The notes under the pieces: model-generated | Told to the model about the DNA's origin: nothing | The model's input: the letters and a program-made list of their open reading frames with translations, nothing else | Database searches by the model: none | Position numbers and translations under genes: made by a program | Assembly: GCA_030512335.1 (NCBI GenBank) | Contig: JAULSU010000002.1 | Span: 496,001-560,000 of the forward strand | DNA length: 64,000 bases | From: Immersiella caudata | Taxonomy: Eukaryota; Ascomycota; Sordariomycetes; Sordariales; Lasiosphaeriaceae | Direction: 5' to 3' | Shown here: piece by piece, positions 11,847 to 21,357 of the stretch | Position numbering within the stretch: the first letter of the stretch is position 1 | Layout of the letters: the number at the start of each line of letters is the position of its first letter

Positions 11847-12944
11847 TCATCTCCTCAGCCTCCGCCACCACCAATCGTCTGCACTCCCTTCAAAGCTATC
11901 CAACTTGTATTTGGCAAGAAATCCATCCAACTGCCCCGCCACCTCAGCATTATGCAAATCGGCAAACGCAACATGAGTGCTTCCCTTGAGCTTCGGATCG
12001 TCGGCAAGCATCACAACCTGAGCGTTACCCCCATACTGATTGATGAGCTGCGCAGCCAGGCGTGATTGCGCGATGCTGCTGTCGTTGACAGACCTGTAAT
12101 CTCCCCAGGTGAATTGAATGGCTGTGAGCTTGGCCAGCTTTTTGAAGTCCTCGAGCGGTACGATGACAGGTCCGAAAGCACCACGACTGTCTGTGATGTT
12201 GGCGTTATCTGGGAATACGAAGCCGATGCTTTCGTAGGCAACGATGCCCTTGATGTTGGTCGAGTTACTGCGGGCTGCTGTGACTTGGGCACGCAGACCA
12301 GCGGCGGAGTTGGTCAAGTAGATGATGTTTTCACCGACTTTGCCCGAGTCAGCGGCCACTGCTGCTGCCTGGGCTTGCATGAGGATGTTGTCATATGTGT
12401 CGAACTCCTGGTACCGGGCACTGGTGGCTTGTTGCCATGCCGCGGCGTTGTCGGTGGGAAATTGGACGCCCGGCCACCACTTGCCGAACGAAGGGCCGAA
12501 GTTCCAAGAGGCAAAGTTGTCCTGGTCGCGGTACTCTGGCCTGTAGCTTGTGGCTTCGCAAGCCCAGTTTGCGCGGCCGACTCGTGGCCCGTCCCAGAGG
12601 TAGACGGGATACCCGCGACGCAGGAACTTGTCCTTGAAGCCCTCGCCGCCGTCCCAGCGGTTTTGCCAGACCTGCGTGCTTGTGCTGTGCCACATGACGA
12701 TGCTTGTTTTCCTTGGCTCCCACGGGATGAAGTACTCCATGTAACCATGGTCGCAGGAAAGGGTACGAGATGGATCCGTGGGGCTCGGCTTGATGACGCC
12801 GCCGATTTGGAATCCCCCGGATCGATCCAGAACAATCGGTTTGGTCCAGTCCTTGAGTGGCGGCCCGGCGAGGACCGTGGGTGCTGAGAACAGCAACCCA
12901 GCCAAAAGACAAAGCATTTGTCGTGGCTGAAGGACCGAGTCCAT
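11847..12944 (-). CDS. Secreted alpha/beta-hydrolase family protein
   Basis: Single exon of 365 aa when started at the ATG at 12944, which begins a signal peptide ending near TVLAG (about residue 27). The frame stays open upstream to about 13346, but that extension is basic and low in hydrophobicity and puts the signal peptide inside the protein, so it was not used. The core resembles fungal esterase or lipase-like alpha/beta-hydrolases: an oxyanion-side WHSTSTQVWQNRWDGG segment, a nucleophile elbow of the form YLTNSAAGLRAQ (Ser without the classic GxSxG), and a late His in GSTHVAFADLHN. WDGPRVGRANW is a hallmark of this subgroup. Enzymatic specificity is not known. It probably acts outside the cell. 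Confidence 0.85.
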   Translation of the reverse strand: MDSVLQPRQMLCLLAGLLFSAPTVLAGPPLKDWTKPIVLDRSGGFQIGGVIKPSPTDPSRTLSCDHGYMEYFIPWEPRKTSIVMWHSTSTQVWQNRWDGGEGFKDKFLRRGYPVYLWDGPRVGRANWACEATSYRPEYRDQDNFASWNFGPSFGKWWPGVQFPTDNAAAWQQATSARYQEFDTYDNILMQAQAAAVAADSGKVGENIIYLTNSAAGLRAQVTAARSNSTNIKGIVAYESIGFVFPDNANITDSRGAFGPVIVPLEDFKKLAKLTAIQFTWGDYRSVNDSSIAQSRLAAQLINQYGGNAQVVMLADDPKLKGSTHVAFADLHNAEVAGQLDGFLAKYKLDSFEGSADDWWWRRLRR

Positions 12945-13342
12945 GGCTGATGCACTGGGAAGCTTCGGTTGAGGATCGAGAAGACGTGAACAGCAGGCGT
13001 AGCTCAACTGCTGTCCCCGCTGATTTGATGGGAAAATATCCATGTTATACAGACATTCAGGCCACCAAAAAAGGGGAAATGAGGCGCAAGCAGGCGCTGA
13101 TTGGATCAAGACATCGGTGTATATGTACGGATTGAGCCGGCATGCCTCTGAACGTAATGTTGACCTTGGCACTCTGGGAGTTCCACCCCGCGACTTCTGT
13201 TTCGATTTTTCTCCAATTGGCAAAAAAGCTCTGCGCAGCGGGGTACCTGACGTGACGTCTGACCGGGAAGGAAGGATCGGCCCAAGCGAAGTCCCGCAAA
13301 GGGAACAGCAGAACCTTGCATTGTGATTGATTATGCTAAATT
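12945..13342. other. Intergenic (promoter of the secreted hydrolase)
   Basis: It lies between two minus-strand genes. The open frame continuing upstream of the hydrolase is the only coding signal and is probably 5' UTR. Confidence 0.5.
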
Positions 13343-14353
13343 TCAATCCTCACAGCTTGCCCCCTCCTCCAACGCAATCGCTTCCTTCAGCGGCCCCTCG
13401 TCAATGATGCCCTGGATCGTCTCCCTGCTCGCCGGAACCCGTCCCTTGCCCTCCTTCATGGCCACCCACTTGTCTTCCTCGGCCATCAGATCCACCAGAT
13501 CCGTTGGGAGCGTGCGCGACCATTTGGTAAGCGGCCAAAACGTCTTCATGATGTCCTCTGTCGCCTTGTTCGCCGTCACGTTCTGACTTCTCGCCGTGAT
13601 GTTCGACACCCTCGGCCAGATCTTCTCGGGCTGCTTAGTAAACACGTCGTGCGTCTTACCCAGCGCTCTTAGATACCCGACAATCTCAGCGCGAGTCGTC
13701 GTGTTTTCTAGCTTGGCCTTTGTCGTGTACAAGACGTTGATCTTGCGGTACACCGAATCTTCGCGGAAGAAAGTGGCGTTCCCCTCTTCACCACCGAGCA
13801 CCATCCCGCCCACCGTGGTCGTCGGCTCGAATGCCGTGAAGGCATCGAGGGCTCCCGTCTCCAGCATGTACGGGTACGTCCCGTTGCCGCAGGGCGGCGC
13901 GTAGCAGAGGGAGCCGGAACTGACAAAGGTGTACTCGGACGAGTTGAGCTTGGCCACGTCGGTCATGTAGCGGTAGGCAAAGTACTCGGAGGTAACGTTG
14001 GGCACGACGCCGATGCGCTTGCCGCGGAAATCCGCGGGCGTCTTGATGCCTTTCCGCTTGTCGGCCACGATGCGGTACGAGAACTGCACGACGGTGGCGA
14101 TGACGCGCAGGTCTGGGCTGTGCGGGATGTCGCCGAGGACGTGCACTTCGGCTCCGGCGTAGAGGTCGATGCGGGGGTTGACGCCTACATCGGGGAGGCT
14201 GTTGATGAATCTGTACGAGGAGGAATTGTAGTGATCCTCCAGCGCGACAACCAGGGGAGTGGCCTCGATGTTTTGGACCGAGGCGGCGACTGTGAGGGCC
14301 GTTGCGCCGGGGAGACCGGTCAAGACCAGGGAGGTGACCAATGATCGAAACAT
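13343..14353 (-). CDS. Secreted solute-binding-protein-like protein (SsuA/THI5/NMT1 fold)
   Basis: Single exon, 336 aa, from the ATG at 14353. Residues 1-19 (MFRSLVTSLVLTGLPGATA) form a signal peptide. The body follows the type II periplasmic-binding fold of the NMT1/THI5/SsuA family: a segment GIKTPADFRGKRIGVVPN, the ligand-cleft region ALDAFTAFEPT, and a late GYLRALGKTHDVF helix. It carries at least eight N-x-S/T sequons (for example NVTS, NSSE, NGTY, NATF, NITA), which fits passage through the secretory pathway. In bacteria this fold feeds ABC importers for sulfonates, nitrate or thiamine precursors. In fungi the cytosolic THI5 protein makes HMP-P using a Cys-rich motif that I do not find here. 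Fungi lack such ABC importers, so the role is unknown. Confidence 0.82.
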   Translation of the reverse strand: MFRSLVTSLVLTGLPGATALTVAASVQNIEATPLVVALEDHYNSSSYRFINSLPDVGVNPRIDLYAGAEVHVLGDIPHSPDLRVIATVVQFSYRIVADKRKGIKTPADFRGKRIGVVPNVTSEYFAYRYMTDVAKLNSSEYTFVSSGSLCYAPPCGNGTYPYMLETGALDAFTAFEPTTTVGGMVLGGEEGNATFFREDSVYRKINVLYTTKAKLENTTTRAEIVGYLRALGKTHDVFTKQPEKIWPRVSNITARSQNVTANKATEDIMKTFWPLTKWSRTLPTDLVDLMAEEDKWVAMKEGKGRVPASRETIQGIIDEGPLKEAIALEEGASCED

Positions 14354-15342
14354 GGTTCACGATGCCAGTTCCAGGAGAGAGGGAGAGGGGAGAGAGCTCC
14401 AATGCACACGCACGCCCATCGTCAGATCTAGCACGGAAGCTCTACCGAGCTCTTATACATCTTGCCCCCATGTACCGCATTGCTTATTCCGACGCAATAG
14501 TATGGTGGCCATGAGTTATAAAGAAACGTACCGCATCCCCAACGGACAACCAATGACATGTGCAGTGGTTGGTGAGACGAAGCTTACATCCTATATTAAT
14601 GCCAAAAATGAGCTAGTAGGCGGTGCCTCAAAAGCTTGATTGAGGCTAATTGGTGTTAGGTAAGAAAGATCTGTCGATCAGCTCGGGAGAATCCGCACGG
14701 TTGTAAAGAAAAATCGACCTCATGTTCCTCAGTGCCCGAACAGCGACCTTAGCAAATTCCTTCTCAAAAATATCTATTGCAGACCGCTTCACAGGTGTGA
14801 AAGGATTTTTGAGGGGAAAATATCGAGCGCCGCTTCTCTCCGTCTTTCCTTTCGTGTCAGATTCGTAAAAACAAAAATTAAAAATTCACGAAACAGCCCG
14901 ACATGAAGGGCTGCGGGATGTAAAATGAGGGATGCGGGGTTACATGTAGCCCCGGCAGAGTGACGGGAGAATCCGTCCCGAGGCGGTTGAAAAACAGATT
15001 CATTCGTCCATGGCAGCAAGCCACACTGGTGCCCGCCGTGTTTCTCGGCCTTGTGGACGGGGTTCGAGACGCTTTGCGAGAGTTTGGTGAGGGACCGTAA
15101 CATTCTTTGGAGGGGATGCCTCACCGATGTCCCATTGGCCAATTATCCGCAATGGGCGGTCGCTGCTGCCTCGACGTTCTTCATCTATCGCCCGACTCGG
15201 AGAGCCTCATCCCCAAATTGCTAACGTTGCGACAACTTCATCAAAATCTGCCAGCATGAAGCAATACCAGTACCGTCCTCTCCCAACGCACGATTCTGTT
15301 TGCATCCTGCATTTGCATCCGAATAAACGCCCCTCTGCACGC
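14354..15342. other. Intergenic, about 1 kb, no gene supported
   Basis: Upstream of the solute-binding-like gene. Short frames on both strands without family resemblance. Confidence 0.5.
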
Positions 15343-15996
15343 CTACACTGTCGTCTGGAAACGTCGCGCCGCAGTCAAGTCTTCTACGACGCCCTCCTCC
15401 TTGACATTGCGTAATGTACCGAACCAAGTTCGTATCATGCCGACGCACTCCTTCTCGCTACCATCGTTCTCGCAGGAATCCCATTCCGCGTTCCGGTAAT
15501 TGGCGTCACATGTATCCTCGCAATCAAGTTTGCAGTCCAACTCGAGAAACTCAAGGTCGCTCATGTCGTTCTCCTTTAGGCGCTCCGCAATTTCTCGCAC
15601 CTCCTTTCTGAGAAGCTGGAGGCTGAGCGCATACGTGTACTTGATCTCGATGCGGAATCTCCGTAAATGCGGCAGCACGGCCTCTCTGTGCTTTTGTAGG
15701 AATTCTTTGGGATGCGGTTCCTCAAACATGGCCCTAGACACGACCGAGCCCATGTAACAGTGCCCGTAGTGTGGCCCACTTGTGTTGGTGACTATGATCT
15801 CCCAGGTGTGTTCGCCGTACAAGATGGAGAGACTCTCGGCGTAAATTTGCTTGCAGGTTCGGATGAGTTGACCGCTGTGTCTGAGACGCGGGTCTCCGGG
15901 GTCGGTCGAGTCGCAGTACAGAATTCGGTAGATCTTGTTGCGGATTTCCCCGGGGAAGGAGAGAAACCCGCGCTAAGGAGGGTTGATGGTGGCCAT
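15343..15996 (-). pseudogene. F-box/2EXR-like protein gene with an in-frame TAG at codon 8
   Basis: An ATG in good context at 15996 starts MATINPP and is followed in the same frame by TAG at 15975-15973. The frame then stays open for about 209 codons to the stop at 15343. The post-stop sequence has the usual beginning of fungal F-box-like/2EXR proteins (GFLSFPGEIRNKIYRILY) and the follow-on LIRTCKQIYAESLSILYGEHTW, so the homologous region begins right after the stop. A CAG-to-TAG change would explain it. Alternatives are a sequencing error, stop readthrough, or an upstream exon spliced to the CTTAG acceptor, for which I see no good donor or coding exon. The C-terminus is acidic and Cys-rich (CKLDCEDTC). 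These proteins are numerous and variable in moulds, and their functions are mostly unknown. Confidence 0.65.
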
Positions 15997-16196
15997 TGTT
16001 ACATCCATTTGGCTACTTTGCGGTGGTTGGGGATGAGATTTTTCTGGTGAAAGATGGCGAGTTGGCACTGTTTTACGCTCGAGATAATCCAAAAATTTTA
16101 GACTTCTGTTCGCCCGATATGACTTACCTCCCGAGGTTGACTGTAACTTTGAAGCAAACCCAGCCTAGACCCAAAACACTACCTCCAAGCTTGGAA

Positions 16197-17207
16197 CTAG
16201 GAGTACGGTTCCAAGACCCGCACCGTATGCTCCCACACCTTGTCCCTCGCTTTCTCTCTCAGAGCTTCCATCACCTTCGAATTCGGCGTGCACCCAGCCT
16301 TATAGTTCACCAAAAACAAGCCATTCCTCCCCTCCTCCCCCTTCACATTAACTCCAGCTTTCCCCTTCCATTCCACTCCGCCTCCACCAAAATATCCACT
16401 CGTCGCCTCAAACAAGTACCTCTGCGCCGCAACCTCATCCCGAATCGCCACCAACCCAATCAGCGGCGCCAGAAACCACTTTACAAACATGCTCCACACC
16501 GTCCCCTCCTTCACCCCTCGATGCACATTGCCCGTGTCCACCCATCCCGGCCAAGCATGCACAAACACCACGTCCGGATTCTCCTCCGCCAACTTATCCA
16601 GCGCAACCGAATTGAGACCCAGATTCTGCTTCTGCATTCCGGGACCGCTAAAGTTCCCCGGCTTCTTTAAATCGATATCATCCAGCGCAATCCCCGATGC
16701 GCTCTCCAAACCGCCTCCAAGCACCGAGATGACCCGCCCGGGTGCTTCCCCCTTCGCCTTGAGGGCGGGAAGTAACTTCATCACAAACAACATCCGCGAG
16801 TAATAACTCAAACTCTGCGTGATTTCGATTCCCTCTTCCGTTTCCGCCCGCTCAGTGAACATGGGCGCGTATCCAGCCGTCAGAAAGAGCAAATCGATGC
16901 GTGCCTCCTTGGTGAGGATGTCATCGCAAATGCGCCGCGTCTCGGATAGGAGTGAGTACTCCCCCTCCGCCCAGATTATCGTCGCGCGGGGATTGAGCGC
17001 GTGCAAGGCATCGATGAAGGGTTGGGTGCGCTCGAGGGAGGAGGGGCGGCCGATGAGGTAGATTCGGGTGCTGGCGCCTGTGGCGACTAGGGCTTGGAGG
17101 GTGAGTTTGCCGATGCCCGAGGTTGCGCCGACGAAGACGGAGATGAGGGGGGTGGTGGTGTCGTTGAGGAGGGAGTTGGAGGCGAGGATTTCGGCGTGGG
17201 ATGGCAT
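16197..17207 (-). CDS. Short-chain dehydrogenase/reductase (SDR), atypical
   Basis: Single exon, 336 aa, from the ATG at 17207. A TTG two codons upstream is not a likely start. The N-terminal Rossmann motif is VFVGATSGIGKLTLQAL (TGxxxGxG-like with Ala for Thr), then a sugar-distal IGRPSS turn and the DLLFLTAGYAP strand equivalent to the NAG motif. The usual Tyr-x-x-x-Lys pair is not evident at its expected place. The helix reads SLSYYSRMLFVMKLLPAL, as in a fungal SDR subgroup often found in secondary-metabolite clusters. A conserved VHAWPGWVDTGN segment follows. Substrate and direction of reaction cannot be inferred. No membrane anchor or signal peptide is obvious. Confidence 0.85.
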   Translation of the reverse strand: MPSHAEILASNSLLNDTTTPLISVFVGATSGIGKLTLQALVATGASTRIYLIGRPSSLERTQPFIDALHALNPRATIIWAEGEYSLLSETRRICDDILTKEARIDLLFLTAGYAPMFTERAETEEGIEITQSLSYYSRMLFVMKLLPALKAKGEAPGRVISVLGGGLESASGIALDDIDLKKPGNFSGPGMQKQNLGLNSVALDKLAEENPDVVFVHAWPGWVDTGNVHRGVKEGTVWSMFVKWFLAPLIGLVAIRDEVAAQRYLFEATSGYFGGGGVEWKGKAGVNVKGEEGRNGLFLVNYKAGCTPNSKVMEALREKARDKVWEHTVRVLEPYS

Positions 17208-17794
17208 TTTCAAGTTGAGGTACTAGCGGTCCAAGGAGGGGGAGGTTGGGGGTTGATGGATGTGGGATGCGTTTGTTGTGATGTGAAAAGGATGTCGTTG
17301 AGCAAGGCATCCTTCATAACGCGCGTTTGTCAATGGGTGGGTTGACGTGATTGGTCAGCTGAGATGGCGGGATTCCGCAGGCGGACAGGGGTCGCCAATC
17401 CTTCGTTGCGGAATTGCGACAAACATGGGCGGCGCTCCGCATGAGGCTCAAGGGGGGGGGGGGGGGAGATGGGCTCGAGTGCTGTCATGGTAAAAACAGG
17501 AACTTAGTGGCGAAAGTGAAGAGGTGGTCGAGTGGTTGCAGTGGAAGCTCCTGAAAGGTGCCGCGTCTACTCTGGGCTTTGTTGATTGGGTAAACCAGCA
17601 CTCAGTTTTTAACTCGGTAGAGTGAATATCACCATGAGGCCGAGAAACAATCCTAATTTTCTGATGATGATGAGAATAAACCAGCGCTCTGTTTGTGTAG
17701 GTGTAGCCCTAATGTCCTTGCCAATCCCCTCCGTTCCTATGCAAGGCAGCAATCCAGAGCTATCCCTTGTCCAAACCACCGAACACCATTCACC
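17208..17794. other. Intergenic with a 15-base poly-G run
   Basis: A homopolymer G tract occupies about 17452-17466. Apart from short frames there is no coding signal. It contains the promoter of the SDR and the 3' flank of the secreted-protein gene. Confidence 0.5.
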
Positions 17795-18288
17795 CTACCA
17801 ATCCCACACCAGCTTTCCCTTGACGTTGGACACGTAGTCGTCTACCAGCGAAAATAAATCAGGACCTAAGACAGACCACAAGCAATCGGAAAGCACTCAC
17901 CGAGTCTAAACGTAGACCCCTTGTTTTTGGGGGGCTTTGCCCCACTCCCATCATCGCAACCAGCTCGCACCACGAAATCCTGCGGGAATGTCCCGGTAAT
18001 GTTGTCCGACCAGTTCCTGGGGCATGACGCCATGTAGCCGCCCATTTTGGGCACCAGCGTCCCAAAGGAGTTGCCGATGTATTCGTCAAAGGTAATCGTC
18101 AGGGGACCCGTCATGCCGCGCCGGCCGTCATCGCATTCATAGCAGGTGAGGTATGGGAGCAAGTTACTGGGGCGCTTGCCGGTGACGTCGGTCGGTTGGC
18201 ACCATTCGCAGGTTTGGAGGCCACGGGAGGAGTGGCTGAGGGTGGTGAAGAGGGAGAGGATAACGAGGGCGAAGAAGAGAATATTCAT
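17795..18288 (-). CDS. Small secreted cysteine-rich protein (intact member of a tandem family)
   Basis: Two exons, 17901-18288 and 17795-17841, with a 59 bp intron (GTGAGT...TAG), give about 144 aa. The ATG at 18288 starts a strong signal peptide (NILFFALVILSLFTTLSHS). The mature part has six cysteines arranged as CEWC, CYEC, then one in MASCPRNW and one in RAGCDDG, which would allow three disulfides. It ends VSNVKGKLVWDW. A nearer acceptor would give a 35 bp intron. I chose the distal one because both downstream paralogues have their acceptor at the equivalent codon. No known domain was recognised. Small size, secretion, paired cysteines and local duplication are properties of fungal effector-like or defence proteins, but no function is shown. 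Two decayed copies follow on the same strand. Confidence 0.72.
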
Positions 18289-18590
18289 TTTGAGAGGAAT
18301 TTCCGTGATCTCTTGAGCGTGGTGTTTTGTGGTTGTAGGCGACGGGCAAGGATCGATCTCGTAGGAGAAGGAAGGTGTGAGAAACGGTCAATTTTCGCAA
18401 CTAAAATAGAACCCTCTCGGTGACTTGGAGATTCACGATTTTCCTGTCATCTCATCCCTAGCTCACGGTTTATCACCTGGCCAAGCCCCGTGACTTATCG
18501 TACGGCGCGTGAAATGATCTCTATCAAATTTTTTCATCCAAAAGCTATGGAGATACACACGCCGGTGCGCGAGTTTTCGTCATATTTTCA

Positions 18591-19067
18591 CTACCAATCC
18601 CACACCAGCCTGACCTCGACGTTGGACACCCATGGATCTAAACACAGAAAAGGCGTTAGAACCTGCTAGCTTGGTCGCCTGGAATTGCTTACCAATTGCA
18701 ATCGACGACCTCCTATAATTCTGACCGTTGTCCTTGCAAAAGGCCGTCAACTCCCAATCTTGTGTGGGTACTGTCTGGAGAAATTGCTCGCACATGCGCT
18801 GTGGCGCGAGAGCAGGTAAGCGCCCATCTTGGGAGCCAAATTCCATTGGCGTTGTCGAATTAGTCGTTTAGGTAGATCGGAGGAGGATTCCACATTCCGC
18901 AGCGGCCGTCGTCGCATTTGTAGCAGGAGAGGTAGTGTTGGTAGCTTATTAGGGTTACCGCCGTAAATGTCGGCGGGTTGGCACCGTTCGCAGGTTCGGA
19001 GGCCCCAGGCGGATTGTTCGATGGCGACGAAGGAGAGGATCGCGAGGGCGAGGAGCAAGAGATTCAT
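18591..19067 (-). pseudogene. Frameshifted second copy of the small secreted cysteine-rich protein
   Basis: The ATG at 19067, signal peptide (NLLLLALAILSFVAIEQ) and CERCQPADIYGG match the first copy. The paralogous segments then fall in different frames: CYKCDDGRCGM at about 18926-18899 in one, PKMGAYLLS near 18840-18810 in another, and QDWELTAFC near 18762-18734 in the third. The intron (GTAAGC...TTTAG) and terminal VWDW with its stop at 18591 are still recognisable. Multiple small indels therefore break an otherwise co-linear gene. Homology to the first copy is seen directly; loss of function is inferred. Confidence 0.75.
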
Positions 19068-19352
19068 TTTGACGGTTGGCCGGATCGTATCTGGTGGTGT
19101 GGTTCTGCGAAAGTTGGCGATGGTAAGAAAATGCAGGTTTCCAGGGAATTGGAAGCGGTGGAAAGGTGTGCGTAGCAAAATAGATTTCTTCCCGTGAGCT
19201 GGAGGTTGATGCGATTTCTTTCGTCTCATCCCAATTCACCAATTGCCCAACACTAGCAGTTTCTAGGCGGCGCGTGCAATAATTCTGATCAAGACCTTTT
19301 ATCCCATATCCATCGTCCCATGTCTGCGCAAGTGCGTCATGTCTTCCCGCCC

Positions 19353-19781
19353 CTACCAATCCTACTCGAGTCTGCCTCCTCTGCTGCTGACCTAGTCATC
19401 TTGAAGATCAACAAGTCAGCCACCCAGCACATACAAAATAGATCACGCCTCTTACTGAAGTTGAAGAAAGACTTGTAATATTTCGGAGGCTGCCTTCCTC
19501 TCTCATTGTTGCATCGCACGGCGAACTCAAGGCCCGCGGCGCCCTCCCCGGGACGATGCCACGTCTCTCGGTGCTCCTTGATGAGGCAAGACTGCTCGAA
19601 GCCGCCGTCCATTTGAGCGACTGTTCTACCGTAGTAATTGCCGATGAAGTTTTTGAGACGCAAGTCAGATGTTCGGCGGAACCCCGATGCAGCAGTGTGA
19701 GCAGCTCTTCATGCCCCCGGCGCCGTAGGTCACGGCTGTGAGGGAGAGCAGGGTTGCGAGGGATGGCAGGGAGAACTTCAT
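19353..19781 (-). pseudogene. Third decayed copy of the small secreted cysteine-rich protein
   Basis: A signal peptide starts at 19781 (MKFSLPSLATLLSLTAV) with a CSHCC cysteine pair. The frame stops near 19665 and a central block including the second Cys pair is missing. Homology resumes in another frame with FIGNYYGRTVAQMDGGF, aligning to the first copy's YIGNSFGTLVPKMGG. After the intron the last exon carries two in-frame TAG codons, at 19394-19392 and 19364-19362, exactly where the first copy has Tyr (DDY) and the first Trp of WDW. The final DW and stop at 19353 are kept. The gene is clearly broken. Confidence 0.72.
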
Positions 19782-20492
19782 GGTGACTTCATCAGTGACT
19801 GGTGAGCAATGGGTCTGGTTGACACGTAGTGGGATTGGGACTGAAACTCGCCATGTCTTCCCCGTCTCATTTATGCTTTTTTACGATGCATCTTGGCTCT
19901 TCATTGCCATGTAGATGCCTTGGTTCATGTTGGGTTGGCTTCGATGTTGTCCTGCGACTGTTCGCGTGCGTTGGCTGCGTTTCGTCAGCTCTGATTCGTC
20001 AGCTATGCGATCATCATGAGGGAGTCGTCAAGTCGAAACAATTCGCCAAGTGGCGATTTCCTTATCCTTTGCAACACCATATTAATGACATATACCTCAG
20101 GCGTTCCAGCAAAGATATGCATCTGATCAGCTGAAAAAGGATGGAATGCAGTGGCTTGGGTCGGGAAGAATGTCACACAAACAAGAGTGGGTCCACCACG
20201 TGACTCCATGTCCAAAGCGTTGGTTGGAGCTTGGCCAACCGCAATGCATCAAAGTTCTTTCAACAACCTTGATCGACTTCATATCCGGCACTCCTGCGCC
20301 CGTAAATCAAACTCAAACTTCCCGCGCTCCATATTCCGGGCATTCGGCATAGATATTGAGAGATTGCAGTGCCTTACAATCCGCAGCGTTTGCATCGCGA
20401 GATCGCAAGCCAGCTCCTTGCGGCTCCCGCCCAATCGCGGTGCCCCACCCCCGCCAAACCACCACCAGAGCTAACACACATCGCCACCCACC
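19782..20492. other. Intergenic, no gene seen
   Basis: Divergent region between the secreted-protein family and MED18. It presumably contains the MED18 promoter. Confidence 0.5.
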
Positions 20493-21357
20493 ATGCCGCA
20501 CGAAGTCTTCCTCACAGCCGTCGTCAAAGACGCAGACGCCATCAAAGCGCGTGGCGTCCTCGCCGGCATCACCGAAATGAAAGAACGACATCACTACCTC
20601 CTAGTCCGCCATCTCGAGCGCGACGCAGCAAATCGGGATCCCAAGATACTGAACAAGCTCAAGGAGTACCAAAAGGAGCGAGGCCCCAACGCTGCACGGT
20701 GGCAGGAGTTTCAGCAGATACTTGCCAAGCAGGAGTATATCATCCAGGAGCATATTGACGTCACGAGGGAGGTCGGGAATGCGAATGGGGGGTAAGTTGC
20801 TCATCATCCTTCCGTATCACTAATGCGATGGCTAACGTCTAGCAGGGAGATTTCATTGACCTTCCCGCCTAGCAAGCCTCACTTGTTGAGATGGAATGAC
20901 ATTCCTGACCCGCCGGGTAAGGCCTTCCCGGAGTTCATCACGCAGCGCAGGATCCTTGAGATCAGCGATCCCCGGCTCGAAAAGATTCTCCCCGATATCA
21001 AGTTCGTGTATGTCTTTCCCACTCACCCTCTTCTCATCAACAGTGAAGTCTCTGACCCCACGCAGACCACGAAGCACCTGCATCGAGGAGTCCTACAAGT
21101 GGTGGCTTGATAATCTCGAGTACTCCCTCACAAAGTACATCCCCATTCCGCCGGGCCAAACTCCCAATCTAGCGGCTCTGGAGCCCGTAGTGCCGTTCTG
21201 GATTCTCTACGTCCGCTCACAAACCGATTCTAGCCCTGAACGCATGAAGGAAAGCCAGATCGCGCTGGCGGGGGTGCGGGAGCGTTTGCTGGGCGTCTTC
21301 GACTTCAAGGCCTTTGACAGACGGGCACACGACACGAGGATTATGGGACAACGATGA
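20493..21357 (+). CDS. MED18: Mediator complex subunit 18
   Basis: Three exons, 20493-20791, 20846-21007 and 21066-21357, give about 250 aa. The start MPHEVFLTAVV is the first strand of the Med18 beta-barrel. The helix with GITEMKERHHYLLVRHLER and the later HLLRWNDIPDPPGK motif are characteristic of fungal Med18/Srb5. The last exon (CIEESYKWWLDNLEYSLTKY, then PVVPFWILYVR) supplies the remaining barrel strands. Med18 pairs with Med20 in the Mediator head module and bridges regulators to RNA polymerase II. Intron phases and branch sites agree with the reading frame. The length is within the range for filamentous fungi. Confidence 0.88.

Noticed and set aside
12945..13346. N-terminal extension of the secreted hydrolase by about 134 residues
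   Set aside because: It would bury the signal peptide inside the protein. The extension looks like 5' UTR that happens to lack stops.
17521..17590. Possible tRNA-like GTGGTCGAGTGG sequence
   Set aside because: D-arm-like start only. No matching T-arm or acceptor stem follows.
17866..17900. 35-bp intron in the intact small secreted protein
   Set aside because: Too short for typical splicing. A 59-bp intron with the downstream TAG acceptor keeps phase and matches both paralogues.
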